Positions 9,491-18,029 of a stretch of DNA of 64,000 nt are shown here, piece after piece; position 1 is the first letter of the stretch, and each line of letters starts with the position of its first letter. The notes beneath the pieces were generated by a model. It saw only the letters and a program-made list of their open reading frames with translations. It ran no database searches and had not been told where the DNA came from. The stretch is from assembly GCF_037622515.1 (NCBI RefSeq), contig NZ_JBBJCN010000004.1, forward strand, positions 186,001 through 250,000. The letters run 5' to 3'. The stretch is from Paradesertivirga superstes. GTDB lineage: Bacteria; Bacteroidota; Bacteroidia; Sphingobacteriales; Sphingobacteriaceae. A program made the position numbers and the translations under genes.

Positions 9491-9502
9491 AATATGGCGT
9501 AT

Positions 9503-9539
9503 TTAGGTGTCAGACATTTTTGAAATGTCTGACACCTAA
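9503..9539 (-). terminator. Perfect 17-bp inverted repeat overlapping the kinase stop codon
   Basis: TTAGGTGTCAGACATTT at 9503-9519 is followed by a 3-nt loop and its exact complement at 9523-9539. The repeat includes the stop codon of the DUF1537 kinase. It is terminator-like for the RuBisCO-like-protein/kinase pair or may be a mobile palindromic repeat; no strong U-tract follows. Confidence 0.5.
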
Positions 9540-10915
9540 GCACCTTTCAGCATTTCAAAATAATCTTCCTTTCCTACCTGCCCGCCTTTAAAATTTACCT
9601 CCAGACCATTTATAGCCGAACCTGGTGCATAGGCTTTGCATAAAGGCGATCCCGGTGCAAGCGGAGCAATCATCTCTACAGCTTCAATTCCCATTGCTCT
9701 TGCAGCATGACTTGAGGTATCGCCGCCAGCTATTACAATTCTTTGAAGGGCTGTTTTTTCTGCTACAAGCTTTATAATACGCCCCAGAACAGTTCCGTAT
9801 AATACAGATGTTTCTGTTTTGGCTATCCCTTTTTTTCTAAAAACCTCGTCTGATCTCTTTACTCTTTCATCCTCATTACCACGACTGGTATGTATTATAA
9901 CATCTGATTTATTCCGGATATAGAATGATGCTTCTACGGCATAAGCCTCTAACGTCTCTTCTGAAATCCCATCCAACGCAAGTTTTTCAGTATCTATTGC
10001 AATTTCTTTAAAGCCACGTGCTACTGCATAAGCTATTTGGCCCGATGTGACAGGCGAGCAGCTTCCCGAAGCAACAAGGATATTACCATCTGCTGGCTTT
10101 TGTTTCCATTCTGGCAGGGAATCGATTATTCGTTTATGCTGCCAATAATTTCCCAGGGCCATTTCCACAGCCGAAGAGCCTGCAGAAAACAAAGTTTTAT
10201 TTGCTGATGTATTTTTTTCAATAAGTTCTCCAATGACAGATAATTGTTGCTGATAGAGCGTATCGAAAAGTATAATTTCATTTCCGGACCCGACTAGCTC
10301 TTTTATTAAATGTTGAGTTTCATCACTGGTTTTCTCTATCTGAAGGATATCTATAAGTCCGATTTTTTTCGAGGTTTGTTTACCGAGGTGAAGGCGTAAA
10401 TCGCTTTCATCAGCAGGTGTTGTTGGATGTTTACTCATAGAAGGATGCCGGTCGAGCCGATAAATACTTCCCTCGCTTCCGATACCCATTTTTGCAAAGA
10501 GGTTCCCAAATACACAGTGCCTTCCCAGAATCGGTGCGCCTACTAGCAGGGGCACAAATTCCGATTCGAATATTTTGGCGCCAAGGTCAATAGCTTTCCC
10601 TATACTTCCTATAGATGGTGAAGAATCAAAAGTTGAACAAACTTTATAATGTACATGCCGGGGACTTAAAGCTTTCAATGCAGTAAAGGCTGTATGTAAT
10701 TCCCTCTCCATAGCTTCAGGTGCCATTGACCTGGTCATACCGGCTACACCAATTGCCTGTAATCCATTGTATCGTTTTAATTGTTCTTCGGTTGGCGATT
10801 CAATAAACAGAATAGTTTTCACACCGGCACGACTTAAAAATTCCAGCGCATCGGTAGAGCCCGTAAAATCATCGCCATAGAAAGCGATTAAAAGCCTGTT
10901 ATCGTTTACCGCCAT
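9536..10915 (-). CDS. DUF1537 four-carbon acid sugar kinase (OiaK/OtnK-like)
   Basis: An ATP-dependent kinase of the DUF1537 family, which phosphorylates C4-C5 sugar acids such as 3-oxo-isoapionate, 3-oxo-tetronate and threonate. The N-terminal substrate domain begins LLIAFYGDDFTGSTDALEFLSRAG. The C-terminal nucleotide domain carries NILVASGSCSPVTSGQIAYA, VIIHTSRGNED and IVIAGGDTSSHAARAMGIEAVEMIAPLAPGSP. Its ATG overlaps the stop of the RuBisCO-like gene by one base, so the two are translationally coupled. That pairing is the hallmark of the 3-oxo-isoapionate (D-apiose) routes described in proteobacteria. Substrate assignment rests on context. Confidence 0.85.
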   Translation of the reverse strand: MAVNDNRLLIAFYGDDFTGSTDALEFLSRAGVKTILFIESPTEEQLKRYNGLQAIGVAGMTRSMAPEAMERELHTAFTALKALSPRHVHYKVCSTFDSSPSIGSIGKAIDLGAKIFESEFVPLLVGAPILGRHCVFGNLFAKMGIGSEGSIYRLDRHPSMSKHPTTPADESDLRLHLGKQTSKKIGLIDILQIEKTSDETQHLIKELVGSGNEIILFDTLYQQQLSVIGELIEKNTSANKTLFSAGSSAVEMALGNYWQHKRIIDSLPEWKQKPADGNILVASGSCSPVTSGQIAYAVARGFKEIAIDTEKLALDGISEETLEAYAVEASFYIRNKSDVIIHTSRGNEDERVKRSDEVFRKKGIAKTETSVLYGTVLGRIIKLVAEKTALQRIVIAGGDTSSHAARAMGIEAVEMIAPLAPGSPLCKAYAPGSAINGLEVNFKGGQVGKEDYFEMLKGA

Positions 10916-12159
10916 TATTTAACACCAAATTTTTCCACTGATTTTCCAAATTCGGGATATTTAGTGGCGGCCTCTGCTACAGATAATCCGTCTACGGCTG
11001 CTTCCCAGGCCTGATGCAATGCCCTTACGCCGCCAGCCGGACCTGAAGGATGTGCCATAATTCCCCCTCCCGCCATATATAGTAAGTCCACGGTATTGGT
11101 ACGGCGGTAAGTTTCCGGCGCTTGCCCGCCCCATTGGCCCGAAGAAACCACAGGCAAAACAGAAAAGCCTCCAAGCATTGGCTTCAAGCAGGCTTCTATA
11201 GACCGAACAACAGAGTCGTCAGATTCCCAAAACTTATTCTGAATTCCATTTACATGTATTTGATCGACACCAGCCAGCCGCCACAATTTCTGGTATGCAG
11301 GAAACTCAATTCCCAATAAAGGATGGCGGTTCATCATACCCCAGCCATTGCGGTGACCATGAATGGCGAGCTCACCGATATCACACATTTTTTTTGTTGC
11401 CGATATACCGACACTATTTAAGCTAATCATAGCACAGGTACCGCCGGCGTTGAAAACTTTTTGGTAGTTGCGCTGCATTTCATCAACATCATCACTGATA
11501 TTGAAAGCATACATTACTTTCTTTCCGGTTTTATCAGCATAATCATTAATCACCCGCATTACTGCGTCTACCCTGTCTTCGAAAGGTGAATTTGCTGATG
11601 AGGAAAGAAGCTCGTCATCTTTAATAAAATCTATCCCTGCTTCAACTAATGTTTTTACAAGTTCAGCAGTTTGCCCGGGTGTCATCCCAATGCTGGGCTT
11701 GATGATCGTGCCGATTAATGGCCGGTCGAAAACATCTGTTAGCTTTCTGCATCCATCGATACCGAATTTTGGTCCTTTAAAAGCCTTCGAATACGAATCC
11801 GGCAATTCGATATCCATTAATTTAAGACCAGTGAACTGAGTTAATTCATAAAGGTTTCCCTGCAAAGTTGAAATCAGGACGGGAAGATTATGTCCAAAAT
11901 TTTCAGTAGACCAGGATACTTCAATCATAGCCCTTTGGTATTTCCCGTTAGTTGTGATGGCCCCGGGAATAGCCGGTTCCGCAACTGTCTCCAAAGCTGT
12001 AATTGATTCTACCCGGGCAGCAAAGCGGCTTTTTAATTCTTCTGTTTCTCCCGGCACCTCTACAAAAGTACCCGAAGATTGCTCGCCTGCTAAGACCTGG
12101 GCTGCTTTTTCCAGCTCAAAAGGAGTTTCTATATAGTATCTGGCGGTTATTCTTTCCAC
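10915..12159 (-). CDS. RuBisCO-like protein (form IV), OiaX/OiaT-type candidate
   Basis: A 414-residue member of the RuBisCO large-subunit superfamily. Active-site features can be seen: TIIKPSIGMTP (Lys154), the metal-site motif DFIKDDELL with Lys180 (the carbamylated-lysine position), Asp182 and Glu183, then IHGHRNGWG (His267-Arg270), NKFWESDD (Lys309 at the loop-6 position) and GGGIMAHPSGPAGG for phosphate binding. With all ligands kept it should be an active metal enzyme. Its coupling to a DUF1537 kinase points to decarboxylation or transcarboxylation of 3-oxo-isoapionate 4-phosphate, as known for OiaX and OiaT. True CO2 fixation is unlikely in this context. Other RLP functions (methionine salvage) fit the neighbourhood less well. 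Confidence 0.88.
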   Translation of the reverse strand: MERITARYYIETPFELEKAAQVLAGEQSSGTFVEVPGETEELKSRFAARVESITALETVAEPAIPGAITTNGKYQRAMIEVSWSTENFGHNLPVLISTLQGNLYELTQFTGLKLMDIELPDSYSKAFKGPKFGIDGCRKLTDVFDRPLIGTIIKPSIGMTPGQTAELVKTLVEAGIDFIKDDELLSSSANSPFEDRVDAVMRVINDYADKTGKKVMYAFNISDDVDEMQRNYQKVFNAGGTCAMISLNSVGISATKKMCDIGELAIHGHRNGWGMMNRHPLLGIEFPAYQKLWRLAGVDQIHVNGIQNKFWESDDSVVRSIEACLKPMLGGFSVLPVVSSGQWGGQAPETYRRTNTVDLLYMAGGGIMAHPSGPAGGVRALHQAWEAAVDGLSVAEAATKYPEFGKSVEKFGVK

Positions 12160-12210
12160 GTTGCAAATTAAAAAGTCAAAATTAAAAAGTTAAAAGCTCC
12201 GAACTTATAA

Positions 12211-14250
12211 CTACCGTGATAATGGCAACCAAACCGACATTTCAGAATGGCCTCTGTTACCCCAGGCAAAATAAGGCACCAGGCGAATCTTTGCAGTTTT
12301 ATTCTGATCGGATATCTCTCTGTATAAAACATTTTTCCAGTCTTTATTTTCAACCAGTTTTGCTTCGCCTTCAAGGCTCATTACATCTGCCCCGTCAATG
12401 GTTAAAGGCTGAGGTTTTAGATCGATGCCCGAAGGAACAAAAACATTGAATATTTTTTGGTTAGGCATATCAACCGATTCAAGGCAATATACCACGGGAC
12501 CGCGTTTTACAGCTACCTGGTTACGATTTTCTTCAACTAATGGATTAGACTCAACCAATTTAGCTTCCATTGGTAAAACGAGTTCCACTTTATCACCCTT
12601 TTTCCATTCACGGTTAATTTCGGCATACTGACCCGATGTAAGTTTTACGTTTGAAGCCTTTCCATTAATTAAAAGCCTGGCATTGTCCGTCCATGCAGGA
12701 ATCCGAAGGAAAATTGAATACGGCTTTGAGCTAGTTTCATTCAGGGTCAGTTTTATATTTCCGTCCCAGGGATAATTTGTTTCCTGAGCAAGATTAATTT
12801 TAGAACCATCTTTTAATGTGGTAGATACATTATTACTTCCGTAAAGATTTAACCATAAGCCTTTATCAGAAACACTGTAAGCGTAATTAGCCACTTCCGC
12901 TATAGTACGAACAACGTTTGGAGGACAGCAATTTGATAAGCCGATATATTCTACCCTATCTTTCGACCATCTCTGTTTAAATGGCAAATCATCCGAATAA
13001 GCCATTGGATTTGTATAAAGAAATTTCTTTCCATTAAGACTTATACCAGATAAAACACTGTTATGCAATGCAAGTTCCATTACATCAGCATATTTAGCAT
13101 CACCGGTTATCTGAAGCATACGCCAATTGAAAAGAACATTGCCAATATTGGCGCAGGTTTCATTGTGTGCGGTAAAATTTGGCAATTGGTAATCGCGGCC
13201 AAAAGCCTGATGTATTTTCTGTACTTCAGTTGGATTATAGGAAGTTCCGTCTGGCGATACCCCATCGTATAAAGAACCACAGCCGCCTGTGATATACATT
13301 TTACGTGTGGTCATGTCATTCCACATTAAATCAAGCGTTTTTATTAACGTTTCATCTCCTGTCTCAGCATACACATCAGCTGCCCCGGCCCATAAGTAAT
13401 TTGCACGAACGGCATGTCCCATAGCTTTTGTTTGTTCGCGGAAAGGAATTCTGTCCTGATTATCATCGGTACCATCGTCTATTTTTCCTTTAATATCAAT
13501 GAGTTTTTTAGCAAGTTCAAGGTACCGGGGCTCGCGGGTTGTGCGGTACATTTCTATGGTTCCCATATAATGCGATGGACAAATAGCGTTACGCGCTAAG
13601 GTTGGCGATGCCTGTTTGTAGAAATTATAAAGATAATCTGTCGCTTTTTTCGCCACATTAAGCAGTGAAGTTTTTCCCGTAGCACGATAATGTACGCAGG
13701 CGGCAGTCATCAGGTGACCGATATTATAAGCTTCAAAACTCAGCCTGTCCTGAAACTGATTTTTAGAACCTGTTTTCCTTTGCTCTATCATTGCTTTCGT
13801 ATAGATATAACCATCTTCACGTTGCGATTTTGCAATAACTGCAATGGCCTTGTCCATCATTTGGTCAAGCTTTTTATCACGGCTAACAGCATAAACGCTG
13901 GCAACAGCTTCAAGCGTTTTGTAATAATCGCCATCGTGAAAAGAAGGGCCTTTATGATTTCCGGTATCCAATCCGGCTGCTATTTCAAAGTTTTTGAATG
14001 CGTGGCTAATTTTGGCGTCGTTATAAATGCGCCACATATTTGGCACCATAGTTTCTTTGGCAACCTTAAAGCGGTCGGCCCAGAATCCAGTAGTCCAGGT
14101 TACATCTCTCATATTTAAACTTTGCAGTTTAGCGTGCGGACTAAGAGAGGTATTAACAAGGCTTTTATCCTGCGCTGAGATGCTCAATGCAAAGCCAGAG
14201 AATAGTAAAGCTAAAGTTCCTTTTGCGATCATCCGGTTCATGTTTTTCAT
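12211..14250 (-). CDS. GH127 glycoside hydrolase (beta-L-arabinofuranosidase / aceric acid hydrolase family)
   Basis: A secreted enzyme of 679 residues from the ATG at 14250 (signal to SISAQ at residue 27). The upstream ATG at 14307 would add 19 residues before the signal and is rejected. The GH127 (DUF1680) core has DGDYYKTLEAVA, YITGGCGSLYDG, NETCANIGN (Glu364, Cys366) and LSNCCPPN (Cys441, Cys442). These fit the zinc-bound cysteine centre known from HypBA1. The position of the general acid/base glutamate of HypBA1 reads Gln348 (HQAFGRDYQLPN), so this is a divergent subgroup. CAZy lists beta-L-arabinofuranosidase and aceric-acid hydrolase for GH127. It follows the GH106 gene and precedes the RuBisCO-like protein. 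Confidence 0.88.
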   Translation of the reverse strand: MKNMNRMIAKGTLALLFSGFALSISAQDKSLVNTSLSPHAKLQSLNMRDVTWTTGFWADRFKVAKETMVPNMWRIYNDAKISHAFKNFEIAAGLDTGNHKGPSFHDGDYYKTLEAVASVYAVSRDKKLDQMMDKAIAVIAKSQREDGYIYTKAMIEQRKTGSKNQFQDRLSFEAYNIGHLMTAACVHYRATGKTSLLNVAKKATDYLYNFYKQASPTLARNAICPSHYMGTIEMYRTTREPRYLELAKKLIDIKGKIDDGTDDNQDRIPFREQTKAMGHAVRANYLWAGAADVYAETGDETLIKTLDLMWNDMTTRKMYITGGCGSLYDGVSPDGTSYNPTEVQKIHQAFGRDYQLPNFTAHNETCANIGNVLFNWRMLQITGDAKYADVMELALHNSVLSGISLNGKKFLYTNPMAYSDDLPFKQRWSKDRVEYIGLSNCCPPNVVRTIAEVANYAYSVSDKGLWLNLYGSNNVSTTLKDGSKINLAQETNYPWDGNIKLTLNETSSKPYSIFLRIPAWTDNARLLINGKASNVKLTSGQYAEINREWKKGDKVELVLPMEAKLVESNPLVEENRNQVAVKRGPVVYCLESVDMPNQKIFNVFVPSGIDLKPQPLTIDGADVMSLEGEAKLVENKDWKNVLYREISDQNKTAKIRLVPYFAWGNRGHSEMSVWLPLSR

Positions 14251-14344
14251 TTTATGTTTATCAGATAGCTGGTATTGTACCAGGCCATTTATTATTTTAA
14301 AAAGCACTTTGTGTGCTGCTATGTTCTTTCGTCCCTAGAAGGAT

Positions 14345-14412
14345 CTTGTCATTTCAACGATTTGTCATTTCGACTGCAGGAGAAATCTAAGAGATCTCCT
14401 GCGTTGAGAGGA
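14345..14412. repeat. GTCATTTCGA-type intergenic palindromic repeat, copy 1
   Basis: It contains CTTGTCATTTC twice, then the inverted pair GCAGGAGA (14376-14383) and TCTCCTGC (14395-14402). Related copies lie at 25878-25940 and 25996-26071. This is a dispersed repeat family rather than a gene-specific regulator. Confidence 0.6.
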
Positions 14413-14440
14413 CACCCCCCCAGACCTTTTATGGTTCCAA

Positions 14441-14473
14441 AACGCAGACAGCGTTTAGAACGCTGTCTGCGTT
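14441..14473 (-). terminator. 15-bp perfect inverted repeat between GH106 and GH127
   Basis: AACGCAGACAGCGTT (14441-14455), a TAG loop, and the exact complement at 14459-14473. It lies in the 285-bp gap after the GH106 stop and could fold as a terminator or processing hairpin. It is embedded among dispersed repeats, so it may itself be one. Confidence 0.45.
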
Positions 14474-14511
14474 AATTCCCTACTAGGTCGCCGTCTTTAA
14501 TCCGCTTTGCA

Positions 14512-14530
14512 TCGACAAGCTCAGCATGAC
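14512..14530. repeat. TCGACAAGCTCAGCATGAC repeat, copy 1
   Basis: The 19-mer is identical to 36767-36785. It lies between the GH106 stop and the hairpin at 14441-14473. Confidence 0.6.
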
Positions 14531-14535
14531 ACTGC

Positions 14536-17500
14536 TTATTTTTCCATCATCAACACAACCGGCCCCAACAATCCAGCTTCCTGTAAAGGTTGCCCTTCCA
14601 GGCGATAGGGAGCAGTAGTTTTTGTTATCCGTTTACTTTCCGGCAATCGTTGGTCACCCATTAATCGATTGGCCCAGGTATTTGTAACTTCTATTGTTAA
14701 TTGATTTGATCCTTTTTTTAATGCTTTACTGATATCAACACGGTATGGCGGCGTCCATGCAATTCCGCAGCTTTGTCCATTAACTTTCACTTCTGCAAGA
14801 TTCGCCACTTTCCCTAAATCCAGCCATACAGGTTTATTACCAGGCACACTAACTTTAAACGTTTTTGAATAAGATGCAGTACCCGAATAATACCTGATTA
14901 ATGAATCTGGATTTTTGCTCCAATCTGTTAGTGAATTAAATTTGACAGCTTTTTCAGGTCCACCTACACTGGAGTCAAAGTTTATCTGCCATGGCCCCGC
15001 AATAGTTTGAAAAGTTTCTAAATCCGTCCAATTTTTGCTCTTTTTAATCTGAGTATCATTGCTTCCTGTTTTAAAAATCACAAACAGAGAAGCGTTAGGA
15101 GCAAGTTTCAAAGAAAGCACAGTGCGATTATTTTCAGATTTCCAGTCCTTGGCTAACCACTTCTGATTACTTACTGCATCATATAATTCTATGATACTAC
15201 TTTGGCGTCTGAATGAAAACTCTAATATTCTTTCCTTTTCTTCCTGATTAGAGAGAAAATAAATATCATCTGAGCCATTTCTTCTATGTGTCCAGGCAAC
15301 ATTTTGAGCATATTTACCCGAACCATCGCTAATATCTACATCTCTTTCTATTCCTGTCTTTTTAAAAGTTTCTTCCTGATAAACCCCTCTAAGTACTTTT
15401 CCTGAAAAATTACCGGTCCACAACTCATTCACAATTCTGTTAAACTCTGTGGCATCTGCCGTTTGCAAACCCGGTTGGCTACGGGGCATCTCCGAAATTA
15501 AAATATGTGCACCTGCTTTTGCCAATTCTAAAAGCTTTCCCGCCACTTCCGCACTCATCCAATCATTATTCGGATTTAAGCGATGTTTACCTGGAATAAC
15601 TAATAATTTGTATGTTGCTCCGCTTTCAAAAACCACATTTCCCTCCTGAACTTTGGCCGACAGCAAAGCATCAGGATTAAAAGAGTCGTAAGCATATCCC
15701 CGTAAGGGATTAATAAAATCCTCCGCATCAGCCATGTTTGCCGAATTGGAAACCCCAGCAGGGATTTGTCGCATGGGTTCACCAACATTAGCCAAACGCC
15801 TGGTTTCTGCTTCAACAACGTCCTTCCCGAATATTCCTGGCAGAAATGGCACCAATCTGTCCGGCAAAACCGAACGCCTTGGAATTTCTTCTCCTGTAAA
15901 CACTGCGATATCAGCTACAGGCTTTCCCTGTTGCAAAAGATTCTGTGATCGTTCAGCATATTCCACCCATGCTTTCCCTTGTTTCCACCAGGTTTGATCC
16001 CGCTGGAAATATAAACCCACACCATCTAAAGTCATCCCAGGTTTCCGGTCCATCCATGGATTGTGAGCGAAAACATGGTATACCATTTTATTTATACCCA
16101 GGGCATAATTTCTGTCCTGTAAAGTTTTCAGCATTCCGGGATGCTCGTTCCATGCCATACGGACTGTGGTAAAAGCTTCTGCCTGAATAATATTTTTCCC
16201 GTAAATATGAGCGGCTGAAATGGCATCCAGCATATCGTTTGGCTTATCGTGGGTCGGACTGTTTAACCAGAACTCTCCCATTGGAATATCTACAGTTTTA
16301 TAATGCAGCAAGCCATCGCTAACCATTGTTGGGGCTACACTTTCCGCAGTGAATACTACTCCTTTTTCTTTTGCCGATTGGGCAAGTGTTTTATAAAACT
16401 TATCTACAACGAGCTCTGAAATGGTTTTCCGTACATCATACAAAAACTTTTCAGATACTTCCGCGCTTTCAACAGGGATTCCTGACATGACTGGAAGATA
16501 AGGCAACAGGTCATATCCTCTCCTCTTCTTAAACTCATCCCTGAAAACGGTCGACCAGTTCTGGCTGCCACATTCCCAGCTATCCACGTGGAAGGTATTC
16601 AAGATTCTGGGAGCAAGCTCAGGTCCGGCTTGTCTTAAAGCTTCACCATACCAGCTATTAAATTGCAGCTTGATAGCTACAGGATTAAATTTATCGCACT
16701 CCAATCCAATTGCTCCGCCTCCGGTTGCATTGGTGTGACCAGTTGAGGTATGACCGGTCCTGATGATCGTCCAGTTGCCCTTCGGAGCATTCCAGTTTAA
16801 ACTTCCATCAGAATTTAACTTATCACTAAGATTAAGGATCTTGTTTAAAGGAACGCACAGATCCTTTGAGATTTGATTTGCCGTGCTTCTTGAGCTCACC
16901 CTCCAAACTGCTCCGGACTTGCCTTCAAACTGATGAATGCGCGGTTCAGCAGAAAGTTCGAGCCTGACAAGTTTTAAAGATGGTTTCCACTTCGCTGCAT
17001 CTAAATCTTCAGCCCCGGGCTCGGAACCTGATTTATCGAATGTAAACCTGAAATACTTTGCTGTTGTGGGAACAATGCTGTGCGTAATATCTGCATCGGT
17101 ATCCTGCCAGCCATGACGGGGAGGCTGCAGGCGGCCAATAGAACGAAATGATTTACCGTCATCGCTAACTTCAATGAGTAAACGATGGGCCTGGACATTA
17201 TTTCCATTGGTGTGTATAAAAACTGTGCGAGTGGTAAATGGCTTTTCGAATTCATATTGAATCCAAAGCGGATCGTTAGAACGTAAAGCCTCCGTATTCC
17301 CTTCTTTCACGAGATAAGAAGCATCAATACCTGTACTTGTAGTGATTTTAGGAATAATTTTACGTGTAGAAATATTGGTACCAGGAACTGAAGGAAACGC
17401 GTAGACGGCAATATCTTTATAATAACCTTCCTTAGTTTCTGGCTGAGGAAGGCTGATTTTGAATTTCTTGCCTCCCGTAATATTTGTTTGGGTTGACACA

Positions 17501-17886
17501 ACTTTTTGCATGGATAATTCGGGAGTAATCCATGGGCCACCAGCTAAGGCAAATCCGTCACTTACATGCATCCCGATTTTCAGGCCTAAGCGGTCGGCTT
17601 CTTTAAGAGCGTGTTTAACCATCATCCACCATTGCGGACTTAGTTGCTGGGCAACAGGTGTAAATAAGGGCGGATTGGTTGCTCCCTTAATTGGCATCAG
17701 ATATGCCCCGCCGATACCGGCTTCCTTCATGGCTTCCAAATCGGCGGTTATACCTTCTTTTGAAACACCTGCCTGCATCCAGTACCAGAAAACCCAGGAT
17801 TTTGCTGAGTCGTTAGTTTGGGCCAGCCCATGTCTTAAAGGGATGCTTAGCAGGATGATAACAAATACAATCTTTAATAATCTCAT
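14536..17886 (-). CDS. GH106 alpha-L-rhamnosidase
   Basis: A large secreted glycosidase (1116 residues from the ATG at 17886; signal MRLLKIVFVIILLSIPLRHGLAQ). The frame is open a further 23 codons upstream, but that would bury the signal peptide. The GH106 start is characteristic: WVFWYWMQAGVSKEGITADLEAMKEAGIGGAYLMP and LKIGMHVSDGFALAGGPW. The barrel continues with ILNTFHVDSWECGSQNW and later GVVFTAESVAP. A C-terminal beta-sandwich includes WLDLGKVANLAEVKVNGQSCGIAW and LTIEVTNTWANRLMGD. GH106 enzymes remove terminal alpha-L-rhamnose from pectic glycans such as rhamnogalacturonan side chains. It lies between the FucP-type transporter and GH127. Confidence 0.93.
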   Translation of the reverse strand: MRLLKIVFVIILLSIPLRHGLAQTNDSAKSWVFWYWMQAGVSKEGITADLEAMKEAGIGGAYLMPIKGATNPPLFTPVAQQLSPQWWMMVKHALKEADRLGLKIGMHVSDGFALAGGPWITPELSMQKVVSTQTNITGGKKFKISLPQPETKEGYYKDIAVYAFPSVPGTNISTRKIIPKITTSTGIDASYLVKEGNTEALRSNDPLWIQYEFEKPFTTRTVFIHTNGNNVQAHRLLIEVSDDGKSFRSIGRLQPPRHGWQDTDADITHSIVPTTAKYFRFTFDKSGSEPGAEDLDAAKWKPSLKLVRLELSAEPRIHQFEGKSGAVWRVSSRSTANQISKDLCVPLNKILNLSDKLNSDGSLNWNAPKGNWTIIRTGHTSTGHTNATGGGAIGLECDKFNPVAIKLQFNSWYGEALRQAGPELAPRILNTFHVDSWECGSQNWSTVFRDEFKKRRGYDLLPYLPVMSGIPVESAEVSEKFLYDVRKTISELVVDKFYKTLAQSAKEKGVVFTAESVAPTMVSDGLLHYKTVDIPMGEFWLNSPTHDKPNDMLDAISAAHIYGKNIIQAEAFTTVRMAWNEHPGMLKTLQDRNYALGINKMVYHVFAHNPWMDRKPGMTLDGVGLYFQRDQTWWKQGKAWVEYAERSQNLLQQGKPVADIAVFTGEEIPRRSVLPDRLVPFLPGIFGKDVVEAETRRLANVGEPMRQIPAGVSNSANMADAEDFINPLRGYAYDSFNPDALLSAKVQEGNVVFESGATYKLLVIPGKHRLNPNNDWMSAEVAGKLLELAKAGAHILISEMPRSQPGLQTADATEFNRIVNELWTGNFSGKVLRGVYQEETFKKTGIERDVDISDGSGKYAQNVAWTHRRNGSDDIYFLSNQEEKERILEFSFRRQSSIIELYDAVSNQKWLAKDWKSENNRTVLSLKLAPNASLFVIFKTGSNDTQIKKSKNWTDLETFQTIAGPWQINFDSSVGGPEKAVKFNSLTDWSKNPDSLIRYYSGTASYSKTFKVSVPGNKPVWLDLGKVANLAEVKVNGQSCGIAWTPPYRVDISKALKKGSNQLTIEVTNTWANRLMGDQRLPESKRITKTTAPYRLEGQPLQEAGLLGPVVLMMEK

Positions 17887-17959
17887 TTTAATATGAAGAT
17901 GCTGAACAAGTTCCAAGTTAGGCGGTTGTGAAGACACCAACCTCGGCGGAATCACCCGG

Positions 17960-17995
17960 TGTTGGCGTCCTCACCAACACCTGTCAAACCATTAA
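17960..17995. repeat. GGTGTTGG/CCAACACC palindromic repeat
   Basis: In the 143-bp gap before the GH106 start, GGTGTTGG and CCAACACC form an 8-bp stem around GTCCTC. A related GACACCAACC sits just before it. It looks like a dispersed intergenic element. Confidence 0.4.
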
Positions 17996-18029
17996 TTATA
18001 GCATGGCACGCTCCCCACCGCATTACAAT

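Noticed and set aside
10915..12159. A true CO2-fixing RuBisCO
   Set aside because: The protein is shorter than form I-III large subunits, is coupled to a sugar-acid kinase, and no phosphoribulokinase or small subunit is present. The form IV reading fits better.
13690..14118. A 142-codon plus-strand frame opposite GH127
   Set aside because: It is wholly antisense to a conserved enzyme and shows no family features; a shadow of the GH127 codon pattern.
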